From contig NMRB01002508.1 of NCBI GenBank assembly GCA_002633025.1, positions 1 to 64,000 of the forward strand: DNA of 64,000 nucleotides. The letters run 5' to 3'. Made by a program: the position numbers and the translations under genes. Every line of letters starts with the position of its first letter. The stretch's first letter is position 1. Below are positions 44,901-57,200 of this stretch, piece after piece. This stretch comes from Notospermus geniculatus. Taxonomy: Eukaryota; Nemertea; Pilidiophora; Heteronemertea; Lineidae. The notes beneath the pieces were generated by a model. That model did no database searches and was not told the DNA's origin. It worked only from the letters and a program-made list of their open reading frames with translations.

Positions 44901-47690
44901 ATGGCCATGGGAGGTACGATTTCGTCTTCATTACGGTGTTATCGTCTCTCTTTATATTCCTTTTTTTTAAAATTTCAGTCGTTGTCCTTGTCTTCTTTTC
45001 CTGCTACTCACACGTGATCTCATCGCCTGTTCAGCCGCCTCCACCAATCAGAGTGAAGAGAGCATTACCTGCGGAAATCGCTCAAGTCTTGAACGGTCCA
45101 ATAGGAGGCGCCGACGACCGTCCAACCATCCTTCCGCGGCACATCGAAACGATCGCTGGAAAACTGGAACACATATCATACCTGACCAATAGCCTCTTGA
45201 ACGATTTTGTAAGTGTTCGAAGGTTACCGGTGTGAAAGGAAAATGTCCCCTGGAAAAGATGTCCTGGCAACAATTCTAATCTCATGTGTTGGTTTGTATA
45301 GCCGTGCACCTTAGTGTCTTGCAACAATCGAAGTGGACACTTTTAGGGGACATTGTTTACTATTACACCCCAAACAACACGGTACCGTAACATTTTCCAT
45401 AGCCAGCGAAGTAAACCTCCTCAAAATCCTGTAGGCCTGTGCCTAAATGGAATGAAAATACCGTGTGCTTCTCTCTATACGTGGGAGTTTTCTCACACGG
45501 AAGTTGGTGGATTCTGTGGGCAACTTAACTAGCCTAGAGAAAAGTATGGGAAGCTGTTTGTGTCATTGATCTCAGCGTAAGTCATTAGGAAACCAACAAT
45601 GGTGAATTGCCCATTGAGAGCCCCCTGGCGGGAGAAAACGTGCTTTCATGGAGCAGTACCTTGAGTTCGTCCACATCCGCCATTCGTTATTTGGTCCGTC
45701 CTCATGAATTCTATTGTGGTGTGAAGATTGCCACACCAAACCCGTTTCTAAATTTCGGCCTGCAATAGGCTACTCAAAAAGCAATCACAACGATTCCTCA
45801 TATTTCAGCTGGCCGATTGTCGCCTTGGCAACTACCAACCAAACATCGCAGATCTTTCACGATGCCACTTCCCAGGGACACCTCAAGTGGCCGAATTGAC
45901 ACCTCAAATTACCGTCCGTGGACCGTGTGGAAATTTGGTAAGGAAAATACATGTATATCCCGTCCTTTGCTCATATGTAATGTATCGCCGTTCAAAGATG
46001 GCAGCACTGACTATGAGCCGGTGGATACCCCTCCGGCGATATCCAATATGGCCGCCACAACCACCATCTTGGATTCCATGCATTACCTCAAACGCGTCAC
46101 TGCCAGTTATCGCAACTTTTCGTGTGGACACTTTAATTTACAACTAATGAAGGCTGAAGGGTACTTACTCGCTGCAGCATTTAACCAATTTTTCTACATT
46201 TTTGACAGTTGACATATTTTCGTCTTTTTTTTAGATTCCCGTCTTCAGGCCGGAAATTGATCCGCGGAGCAGGACGAGCCGACCACAATGTGATCGTTTC
46301 CGGTTCCGACACAGGAATCTGGGCCTCGAGGTCGCTAACAGAAACACGTCTCTTGAAACTGTGGAAGGAGGATGTTTTGGCCTGGTAAGGAATGATTGGT
46401 TACCTTTGGAGTGATGTAGCACCGCAGGCAGACACGGCAGGCAATCACAACTGACGTTCTGACGTCTAGGCCTTGATTTTTCTGATTACTACGTCTGCAT
46501 GTTACTGTTTTCTCGACCAAGTTGGCTCTCAATGGGCCATTCACCGTTGAAGATTTGCAGTATCTTGTAAAAATGTTCGGTGCGAGAGTTATAGGAGCCC
46601 ACTTTTTCTCGACAGCCGGCGGCACTGCGCCACTCTCCAACCCAAGGGACTAACTACGTTTCGGCGAATGACCAGATTTACTGACGCTAGGTGGCGATAT
46701 CGGAGAATATCACCACTAGTGTCGGTGCTAGGTTTCCACCTTGAAAAGTAGTGCGCGCGCGGAGTGAACAGAAGAAATTCTTCTGTTTGTGAAGCAGTCA
46801 CCCCATCACTCGTTTTCTACGCTTACAATATAGATCGTTGAAGATATGTGTATAAAGGTATAGAGTGATACAAACAACGGTGGAGTAGATATAAAGTAAT
46901 AATAAAGTTATTCTGTTTCATTTTCGACAAGATAAATACTGTTTTCTGCAAATAATACCATTTTGAAAAAGAAGTTCGCCTCACGTGATAGACCAGGATT
47001 TCAAGATGGCGATCTAGCATCGATGGCAGTGTTAAAATTTTCGTCCAATTATCAAAAAATTTCAACGCTGCGTGGAGTATGGGATTTTTGTAGTCGGTTT
47101 TGCTGCCGCTAGGTGGCTTCCTCTACGTCGGCAGTCAAATTATCCTGTGCTCCTTTAATTCGTGTGAATGCCTACCTTGTTGCAATTCTTTGTCACCTTG
47201 TACAAGCAAGAAACTGCTCTGAGATTACTGCCCAGTAATTAATGATTTTCTGTTTCTTTCTTAGATCACCTTCGCCATGCACCAGATCTGGACCTCCATC
47301 TCCAAATACCGCCCCCACCTCAACAAAATTCACGACAGGGTAAATGTTGAAAGTGCACACGCCCCGTCTAGCAGGAGTAGCTGCGCGAATTTCACTGGGG
47401 TATTCAGAGATTTCAATCAGACGATAAGTGACCTTATGATCTACCTTGAGGAGCTGCAGGGGTCGAACAGGACAACTGACACCTATGAAACACAAGTACC
47501 GGATCTGGATGATGAACTGGAGCGGCGGAATGACTACGATTTCATGGTTGTGCGTGACTTTAAGGAGGTGGTCCATTATGATTTGAAAATGTGGCTTAAG
47601 ATTGGGGATTATAGATGGTTAGATCTGTCCAGTAATGCTCTAGCAGAGGTGGTCACTTGGTTGCTATCGAACTCCAATGGCATGGCCTGA
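44901..47690 (+). CDS. Candidate secreted class I long-chain helical cytokine (IL-6/CNTF/EPO-type gene plan)
   Basis: Five exons: 44901-44913 (ATG plus 10 nt, donor GAG/GTACGA), 44979-45208, 45809-45937, 46235-46384 and 47265-47690 (stop TGA). Intron phases are 1,0,0,0. The product is 315 residues. It has a signal peptide (MAMGVVVLVFFSCYSHVISS), a Pro-rich stretch and a possible furin site RVKR at 29-32. Four predicted amphipathic helices follow: A ~55-81 (RHIETIAGKLEHISYLTNSL), B ~174-196 (ITFAMHQIWTSISKYRP), C ~213-239 (FRDFNQTISDLMIYLEEL) and D ~264-287 (VVRDFKEVVHYDLKMWL). Six mature cysteines lie at 85, 100, 121, 143, 171 and 214, with N-glycosylation sequons at 161, 216, 225 and 242. 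Vertebrate EPO, G-CSF, IL-6, GH and prolactin genes share the tiny first coding exon and the 1,0,0,0 phases. The A-B loop (~90 residues) is unusually long. Exons 2-5 are firm; exon 1 is inferred, with a 65-nt intron. The cytokine assignment is inference from architecture, not sequence identity. Confidence 0.6.
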
Positions 47691-47880
47691 ATAACAAGGC
47701 AATACGGAATGCCTTAGGCCTGTGTCCCGTACGTTTGCTGGATATAACCTAGGCATTCTGACAACCAATAGGTTGTCGATTTTTTTCAAAGAGGACATCA
47801 GTGAAATGGTGCTAAGAATGTCCATCACGAGCGCCACCTTTATGGCACGCACCTTTCAATGCGCACGTTGTTGCGCGTGT

Positions 47881-47944
47881 GATTTGCCGTATCGTGGCGC
47901 TGACTGATTGGCACAATTCAGTCAGCGCCATGATACGGCAGATC
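47881..47944. repeat. Hairpin GCCGTATCGTGGCGCTGAC
   Basis: GATTTGCCGTATCGTGGCGC TGAC is mirrored by GTCAGCGCCATGATACGGCA GATC, ~190 nt after the cytokine-like stop. Confidence 0.75.
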
Positions 47945-48307
47945 AGGGAAGCAGATTCCAGAATGTGCTGTCATCTTTGGTCGAAGAGAGAAATCACAGG
48001 CTACGCCATGAACACAGAAATGAGTCAGTCTGTAGGCATCGGTTCCATTTGATTGATGTTCTTCTAGGCCTATGTAGATCAGGCCAATCATGTTTTATTC
48101 CGTGAGAGGTAGTTTCTTTTCAAACTGTTTTAGGCCTAAAGGTTTAAGGTGAAGGTCATAAACCTATCAGATCGATACAAGACTAGCGGCGGACACAGAA
48201 CTAATCGTGTGCCAGCTCATCAAAAATGTTTGGCGATCGACTATTTTTTCAGTGGACCTCATGGTGAAGGGTTTTTCTCTATCATATCAGCAAGTTGAAT
48301 AAACAAT

Positions 48308-48860
48308 ATCATCCATTATTCTGATTTCCATCGCAGAAGTTATGTTGTTTCTTTCTTCTTCATCTCCCTGACACTTTCATGCCAGGAGTAAGCCAGCTGC
48401 ACACTAGTCGACCTCAAAGGTCTGATCGCCACCGAACAAAATCGGCTGTTGACGCCAGGTGTGCGCTTGACAGCGATCCGTGGAATCTTCTCGCCAGCAG
48501 TCGGCAACCTTCGGAGAAAAGGCTCGGTTATCGCTGACGTTGGTTTAGATTGGTACATGGAAGTCTTTATAATACTTCCATGATTGGTACCACCACCGTG
48601 GAAGTGTTCTATCTTTAGCAACAATCGTATTTTGCTGTCTCCAGGTGTATGGAATATTTGGCAGAGATGATGACACGGCTTGAAGTCAGTGACGTCAACA
48701 AATTGCTTGCTTGCTTGATGTTTATGTTGATTCCGACTTCGTGACGTCATGAACTTTAACGGGAAATGCCAGCATTTGTAGGTTGAGACGAATAAAGAAC
48801 TCTCGAAATAACATTGTTTATATTTTAATTCAACAATTACACATACTTTACCTACATGTA
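48308..48860. repeat. Segmental duplication, copy A (pairs with 60340-60840)
   Basis: Colinear landmarks shared with the other copy: TTTCTTTCTTCTTCATCTCC, AAAATCGGCTGTTG, TGTTCTATCTTTAGCAACAA, AATATTTGGCAGAGAT, AATGCCAGCATTTGTAGGTT and CGAAATAACATTGTT. The copies differ by small indels, including extra TACTTCCATG hairpin sequence here. Confidence 0.85.
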
Positions 48861-48877
48861 TGTACATGTACTGGAAT

Positions 48878-49660
48878 GCTATGTTCACACTATCACGAAT
48901 CACGCCACGATTGAAATCGCGATCTTAATCGTGGAGTAGTCGTGGTGGTCCTATCAGATCCTGAGGTCAGTTCGTGGCAATCGTATTGATCGTAAGAAAA
49001 ATTCTGGACGTTTCAAAAATTTTGCTAGGTCCCTGATTGAAATCGTGGTCTTAATCGCGGAGTAATCGTGGTGATCCTGCATGTCCTATCAGATCTTATC
49101 AGACCTTGAGGTCAGTCTTGGCAATCGTATTGATCGTAGAAAAGTTTTGAACGGTTCAAAAATTTTCTACGACCAACACGATTTTCACGACTGCCCTCAA
49201 GATGTGATAAGATCTGATAGGATCATCACCACGATTACTCCACGATTAAGACCACGATTTCAATCGTGGCGCCATTCGTGCCACCTGAAATTGACCAATC
49301 GCGACCATATCTCATCCAAGCGCATCGGAACGTACCGACTCGCATCACCTCGTATCCATTTCATTCATTCATTCATTCATCCATTCATTTATTTTGACCA
49401 ACACAGTAGATAAGGTACAAGAAATTAAATGTAAGAATAATGGTCGGGAGCACAGCAAGATCACGAAGTGATCGCTTACGCTGTGCCCCCTAAAAAAACG
49501 GAACAGCACAAATAATATTAAAAGATGACACATACTAAATACATACAAGGAAAGTAATAAAAACGTGAAACGTCAGAGAATTAAACAAACATTCCACGAT
49601 CAGCTACGAATGACCAATCGTGACGTTCGTAACGGACCGCGCTTTAGTGTGAACGTAACA
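48878..49660. repeat. Composite foldback, CACGATT/AATCGTG-rich
   Basis: The outer ends AATGCTATGTTCACACTA and TAGTGTGAACGTAACATT enclose two direct ~115 bp blocks (ATTGAAATCGCGATCTTAAT CGTGGAGTA and relatives) and an inverted copy. An ATTC tetranucleotide run lies at 49361-49391. Confidence 0.7.
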
Positions 49661-49942
49661 TTAAGCCCATCTCACACTGCCACGATTCCGACCACGATGC
49701 CTCTACGAAATTCCTATAGGCTTCGTAATGAATCGTAATGCCTTCCTACAGGCTTCTTGTTTTTCGTGTCCTAGGTCCCTCACGATTGGTGAGAATTTTA
49801 AACATGTTTAAAATTCAAAAATTTCGTGCTCATTCCTAAAGACTTCGTGATGATCGTAATGCCTTCCTAGAGGCTTCCTACAGGCTTTATTTTGGGGCAA
49901 GAAGTAAATGGAAATACTGTTTGAAAATAGGACTTCCGGGTC

Positions 49943-50912
49943 TTAAGGCCTGAACCCACTGACGCGTTTTACCGCCATGCAGAAAACGCCGCGACTTCCC
50001 GCGACGGCAAGCCGCAGCGGCACAGATTAGATAAGCTGTTCCCACTGGGCNNNNNNNNNNNNNNNNNNNNNNNNNNNNNNNNNNNNNNNNNNNNNNNNNN
50101 NNNNNNNNNNNNNNNNNNNNNNNNNNNNNNNNNNNNNNNNNNNNNNNNNNNNNNNNNNNNNNNNNNNNNNNNNNNNNNNNNNNNNNNNNNNNNNNNNNNN
50201 NNNNNNNNNNNNNNNNNNNNNNNNNNNNNNNNNNNNNNNNNNNNNNNNNNNNNNNNNNNNNNNNNNNNNNNNNNNNNNNNNNNNNNNNNNNNNNNNNNNN
50301 NNNNNNNNNNNNNNNNNNNNNNNNNNNNNNNNNNNNNNNNNNNNNNNNNNNNNNNNNNNNNNNNNNNNNNNNNNNNNNNNNNNNNNNNNNNNNNNNNNNN
50401 NNNNNNNNNNNNNNNNNNNNNNNNNNNNNNNNNNNNNNNNNNNNNNNNNNNNNNNNNNNNNNNNNNNNNNNNNNNNNNNNNNNNNNNNNNNNNNNNNNNN
50501 NNNNNNNNNNNNNNNNNNNNNNNNNNNNNNNNNNNNNNNNNNNNNNNNNNNNNNNNNNNNNNNNNNNNNNNNNNNNNNNNNNNNNNNNNNNNNNNNNNNN
50601 NNNNNNNNNNNNNNNNNNNNNNNNNNNNNNNNNNNNNNNAAAACGCGTCAGTGGGTTCGGGCCTTAAAGGCCTGAACCCACTCTCGCGTTTTGCCGCAGC
50701 GGTTTCATCACCGCCCGACAAATTCTTTGTTATATTCTCGGTCCGCTGCCTTTTAACAAAGCATTTAGTGCCGCTGCGTTTTCCCGCAGCGGGAAAACGC
50801 AGCGGCAGAAAATGCTTTGTTAAAAGGCAGCGGACCGTGGATATAACAAAGAATTTGTCGGGCGGTGATGAAACCGCGGCGGGAAAACGCGACAGTGGGT
50901 TCAGGCCTTAAT
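49943..50912. repeat. Two tandem AAGGCCTGAACCCACT foldbacks, the first containing the assembly gap
   Basis: Element 1 runs from TAAGGCCTGAACCCACTGAC GCG to CGCGTCAGTGGGTTCGGGCC TTAA (50667) with N between. Element 2 (about 50666-50912) is intact, with arms containing GACAAATTCTTTGTTATAT. Confidence 0.8.
50051..50639. other. Assembly gap (589 N)
   Basis: An unbroken run of N inside a foldback element. The hairpin is the likely cause. Confidence 0.99.
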
Positions 50913-51204
50913 ACAGTGGTGACAGCGCCACGTGGTGGCGTACTTCGGCGGGTTCCTCATATCATTAACAAACCAGGGTCGGATCCAGGGGACGTAAGAC
51001 CCCTATTTTTGGCAGAGCAATGATTTTTTTAGCAAGAAAAATTTAATCACATAAAAATTCGAGTATTTTGTTCTCAGATGCCAGGAAAATGCATCTAAAA
51101 GCACTTATAATTGTCAAGTTTGGGCTTCGCGCTTTCAGTGCTACCATCTCCGTCGAGCTCCGCCCCTTCTGTTAACTCTGGATCCGACCCTGCAAACGCG
51201 GCGT

Positions 51205-54200
51205 TTAAGTAACAAACATGTGAACGCCAAGGGACGCCTCCTCTATGTCCTCCTCTACTTTAGCCGTCGCCACTTCTTTGATCTGAAAAAGGAATCTTAA
51301 GTTATACATGTAAGTCATGTAAGTATGTTTTATATTAATGCTGAATGGAGCATAGATCGGTCTCCAGTGACAATTTCTTGCGCCTTTTTACATTCTCCCA
51401 CAGCAGGGTTTTAACATCGCTCCCCTTCATCCACTAACAAAAACTTTGGGTTCGAGTGCGTGAAGAGGAGCGAGACCAAATCCCTGCTGTGGGTGGACGA
51501 CCTTTTCCTTCAGCGAATCAGAGCCACTGTCTAATCACCAAAACTGGCCAATGTGAATATCGCTTTCAAATGAATCATGAACGCTTCCAATCTCGTACCC
51601 AGAGTTCAATGCCACATTAAACTCTGGAAAGGGCTAGACCGGTACTTCTTTTGCACAATGCAAATGCATTGCTGATGGCGGATGAATTTCTGACCGTTGC
51701 ACAACCAATTGCGTAGGGATTCGAAAGAGTTCGTACTTTATTCCTCAATAAAACATTTATTCGCCAACGAAATGTTAAAAAAGTAGTATTTTTACAAATA
51801 CTGGAACAAATTCTAATTTTCGGTATGATTACTTTGTCAAATGATTTGTAAAATCGATGAGCACAAGAATCTTGTGATGGGTTCCAGCCCTTTTCAGAGG
51901 TCTTAGCCGAGGAACGATGGTGGCGAACTCTTCAGATTGGAACACTTCGGAACATCAAGAGACCGAGTAAAAGCACTTCGACTCCACGGTTACGTCGGTT
52001 GAAACCGTACGACATCAAGTCGAAAAGATATGCTTACGTTCATTCGCTGTGCCCAACTTAAGGCATGGACGACGGTAACGTTCACGTGACACTTGTTAAT
52101 AGGCTTTGACAAGTTCCAGCTTTCCCCAACGGAGAAAAGCAGAGTGCTACTTGGTCGTTCTCCGCCGGTTCTGCCTTTTTCCCAGGTGTCTAGTTTCTCC
52201 ATAAAAGTCTTTCGGTCGAATACTTTCACCCGTTGTTTTCTCGGCAGCACTCCGGGCGTTCCTGCATTCTCCACTGTTGGGTCAGCGTAGTAGATGCGAC
52301 AACTGTAAATGGATTCAGAGTGATGTGTGACGTTAGAAAAAGAAAGGGAAGTTTAGATTCGCCACTACCGTAACCTGATATGAACAGAGGTGGTTCCTTT
52401 TTATCTCGCCTGGGGTGAGCTATAGGAGCAGTCAGCCGCGCATATTGCTAACAGATGGCAGCACAGTCTTAGCGGACCAAATGTACAGGAAATCTATTAT
52501 GATCGCTGCTCGATCGATAATGACTGGGTCCGCAAGATGCATTGAATTGGGCCCTAGTGACACCTAGTGGTCAACTCGCTGACAGCTCCTATTGTCGTGG
52601 TGCAGCGTCCGTCGTCGTCGTCCGTTAATAGCAGGGCACGTTTCGTAACCACTGGGGCTATTGATCTGAAAATTGGTACATATACCCCTAGGTCATATGA
52701 CCGATGACACCAAGTGTCGGTCCGATTCGATTCTTGGTGGCCAAAACCCAAAACACATAGGCCCGTATGCACCAAAGTGGTTTAGAATTTGGCTTAAACC
52801 TCGATTTACTAATCATGGATTAAGCGTGGATTAAATCATCCGAACTTGAACCTGCACCAACCTAGTTAAACCACAGATTAAGTTATCCATGGTTCATCCA
52901 TGGTTGAACCAATTTCATAACATAAACGGCTATTACCAGTCTTCAAAAATGACTTAATCCAAGTTTAAACCTACCCCTTGGCTGGTTTAGAATAATCTGT
53001 GGTTTAAACACCGGATAAAAGTTCATCCTTGTTGGTGCAGGCGGATTAAATTTTTAAACCATACTTAAACCTAGTTTAAGCCTAATCTAAGGTTTATCCA
53101 CGTTGGTGCATACGGGCCATAAAGTGCAATAACTAGTGAACTGATCACTGGATCATCTCCAGATGTTTATCATCTGATCATGATCATAGGATCCTTTTTA
53201 ATCTCTTATTTTGGGATCCCTTTTATGACTCACCTGACCCCCTTGGGTAATCCCTTTTGGGCACTTGTTTAATGTATCGTTTTAAACTGTATGTACATGT
53301 ATATACTTATGGTGCTCAATGAAGTTATCAAATTCAAATTCAATAGGTGTTATCTGATGAGGATACATGACACATGTAATGGGTTTGTGATTTGACCTAC
53401 TTTTCAAGGTCACATACATGTAGGTCAAAGTTTGAAATTTTGCGTTTGGTGGCATGTTTCGTAACTGCTAGGGCTGTTGACCAGGGCCCAGTTGCACGAA
53501 ACTCACGACAGCGCTATCTTGGTGTTAGCGCTAACTTGATGTTAAATGACGTAAAAGAACAAAGGATTTTTACGTCATCTATCATGAAGATAGCGCTAAC
53601 ACCAAGATAGCGCTGTCGGGAGTTTCGTGCAACCGGGCCCTGAAACTTGGCACATGTACATGTACATTCATCCCTATGTCAGTTGACCTACGACACCAAG
53701 TTTCGGTCCGATTTGATTCTTGGCGGCAAAAACGAATATTCAAATTCCAATAATTCCTAAACTCACGTCTGGATCATCGATGCATCTATAAAGTCCGTGA
53801 CGTAAAATCATCGCCGAAGTTTACATGTTTGGCCGAAATATCAGAGGGCCTTGTTGTGAACTCAAGTGATTTCCTCTTCCTTTGTCATTTGACTGACAAT
53901 ATTCCGTACATATCTATAATCCTGAATAAATATTTCATCGAAATATCACAAAATAATAATCAAGTAATCAGTATTCGGCGTAAACGCAGCCGCCGAAAAA
54001 TGCGAACGCGATTTCAATGTTTACACTTTTGACTCGGGCTGCCATGAGCTGACGCCGTCAGCGGATATTTGGAAGATGATTTTATAAAAATAAATGTGGG
54101 AGCACATAACCACCTAAAACCCTTTCCTATCACGGAAGGAAAATATTTTTGGGGCTTGTGTTTGTTGAGCGACATTGCCGAATTCCGATATATTTTCCGT

Positions 54201-57200
54201 CGCCAAGGATACATCCGCCATGTTGACCTCAATTTGGCCGTCACGGCCGACGATCGATAATAGAGAGGTTGCGCACTTTTCCGACTCCGACTTCAACTAC
54301 CAGAATGAATTGCCGTCCGCTGTAGACATCCTTAATAAAAACGACTTGATAGACGTTTGCAAATCGTAGAATGCCATAACTTTGTGGCAGAATTATTTTG
54401 ACCTGTAATCGGAAGTGCACATATATCGCAAATATTATAGTCGTGTTTCAAGTCGTAACGACTAGGCTTACGACTTCAACGGCTTCGATATTCATTATTT
54501 ATCCGCACTTCCCATTGACAAGGCCAAATTTTTCTGCCTTCAGTTTATGATGTTTGACGAAATGAAAACGTCTATCAAATCGTTTTTATCAAGGATGTCA
54601 ACAGCGCACTGCACTTCATTCTCGTAGTTGAAGTCGGAGCCGAAGTCGGAAAGGTGCGCAACCTCGCTAATCCCGGGTTTCCCCATTCAAACTGCACTTT
54701 CTCACCTGCAATGGCCTAAAAGGCCTACATTTCTTAGTGAAATAAATTGCTGAAGTGTTTTGTCACATATCAGTTGGCATCAACAGGACAAAAAAGGAAA
54801 ATCCTTCGTGCACAATGCACATTTCGTGGAGATGACGGATCCAGCGATAATTTATGGTGACGCATTAGTGAGGATACATGACGTGCAACAGGTTTTTTAT
54901 TTGACCTATTTTTCAAGGCCACGGAGGTCAAAGTTCAATATTTTGTCATTTGGTGGCACGTTTCGTGGCTATTTGACCTAATATCTTCTGACTTGGTGTG
55001 ATCAGGTGTCTGGGTAATGTACCTGGAACTCAAGGCTTGCGCGGGAACATATCGATTTAACATTTGTCATTTGTTCTTCTGGCAATGTCTTGTACATTCA
55101 CCCAGGTGAGCACATGGTCCATGGACCATTTCATTTGGATGTAGGCTATGTCCGTCTTGTGTTTGTTGTCAGCTCATCTGGGATACGCCAGGTTTTCCCG
55201 GTGTGCTGTCCAACTGACTTCCTGATTCGCTGGACCTATTGTCTCTACTCCAGGTTTATGCTAAGATACCCTCACGAGGAGCAGAGAGGAAAAAGGAGTG
55301 TTTAAAAGTGTTGACGGTGTTCATTCTTACCTTGAGAGTCGCGTAGCATAGATGTTACCGTCTGTATCACAAAACAGATGGAGTCCGTTTCCAAAATGTT
55401 GCAAAATTTCTGTAGTTTCTTCTCTACCTCGTTCGACCTTCATCATTGGGGAAGGTGTGCCGATTAGCTTGCATCCTCGGAACTGGAAAACGGGATTCAA
55501 AACTTGAGTCAGCATAGATTAAAAGTGAAAATGTTCAACGAACGCTGCATTTTGACACAAAGCAGTGAAACAATGAACAAAGATGAAATGAAGATGAAAA
55601 ATAAAATCATGGGAGAGCCCAAAGGGTCAAAGAATAGGACCGGGGCAAACTGACTACATGTACATGCACTTATATCGGAATCATTTTGTGCCATGCTCAT
55701 TTTGTGGGATGAAAATTTTGCTGACTGGAAATTATTGGTGAAAGGAGGCCTATGCGATGGCAGGCTTCAGGGCCGTATTTAGCTTTTTGGTTCGGGGGGA
55801 AGCCTCTCTGCGGGGGGGGGGCAGAAGACCTTTTTTGCCGTTTTCTGCCCAAAGTCCACATGAAAATCACGTTTTTTGGTTGGCTCGGGGGGGGGGCAAC
55901 TGTCCCCCCCTCCGCTAAATACGGCCATGGGCTTACTTGTTCTGATAACTCTGGTTGCTTTTCTCCATTTATATTCGTGATTCTGCAGCCTCTCTCATTC
56001 CTTACGTACGTCTTCGATATGATCTTGTTCCTGTACCTCAACCAGACACACATGTCCATACCTAAAATGAATTTCATACAAAACTTAGTCAAACAGCCTC
56101 AGAGTTATGTGTTTCAATCGTTCTTTTTTGTTGAATCCAATGGGAAACATTGAATTTTATGAACCGATCTTGATTACCTTAGTGATTTTAGGACATCCAA
56201 GAGCAATCCTGACCAGTGAAGAGTACGATTGAAAGGCAGGCCTACACTGTAGGCCTACATGTAGCCCTCACTACCATCGGACTGATGCCGAACGAGGAGT
56301 CATTCGAGTTCGTTGGGACAAATTCCATGGATGACTGGTGCCGTGTTCGACATCGTTGGTTAGATTTTGTATTCACCACTTTGTTTGGTACCTGCATGGT
56401 CGTTACCGAGCTCAGTTCAGCATAACTTACCACTTGGGTATTTCAGGAAACGCAACATGGACAAGCTGTCGGGTAACGAAACGCCTGAAGCGTCGGTAGG
56501 ATCTGCAACGACAACAGTTAACGGTGAGTATTCGGTCCACTCCACCGCCACCACTCGCGTATAAGGTGAATTCTCGAGTCGCTATAGCTCCTTGCAATAG
56601 TGACGGAAACAACATCTTGATTATTAAAGGGAGGGAGGACAACGCACGCCTCATGGCCTATTTCCCAAGATAATTTTCGACGACGAAAACATGCTGTCCT
56701 CCATTTATGTATAGATATGGTTTTGGAAGTTTGCAATTAATCCCTCGACAAGAAACCTACCGATGCCGGTTGCTTCCAAAGATGCCATATCCATTAAGGC
56801 AGCTACATTCTTGTCGCTATTGAATGGCAGGAGATCTGCAAAGGGTCCGGTCATGGGTACAGCATAAATACCATCGTTTATGACTTGCTGAAGGACATCT
56901 GGTTCTGGGTAGGAGCTCTCAGGTTGTGGGATGGAAAGAATCGGCGACGGACAAGCTGAAAAGTTCCATCCGAAAATCATGAAAGACGAGTGTCGTACTG
57001 AGGTTACAGCGCGAGAAGTTCATTTGACGTCTTTTCCCAACAATTTTACGTTATACATGTATTTTCAACTGACGCGTGAATGAGAAAAGGGTATCCACAG
57101 AACTGACCTGAAAATGATGACACAACATCGGGGATATATTGTTTTTCAACATCCGTTGGAAAGGAAACAGTGGCGTAAGTATCCTAGAAAGACAAATTGA

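Noticed and set aside
48340-48903. 187-codon minus-strand frame
   Set aside because: It lies in the duplicated flank and crosses repeat families. The paired copy at 60.3 kb does not keep the frame open.
55752-56153. 133-codon plus-strand frame
   Set aside because: Antisense shadow of IRF exon 7 plus the poly-G element.
56447-56523. Plus-strand exon starting MDKLSGNETPEASVG with good splice sites
   Set aside because: The minus strand of the same bases is a phase 1 to 1 IRF exon (56431-56502) that fits both neighbours. No plus-strand continuation was found.
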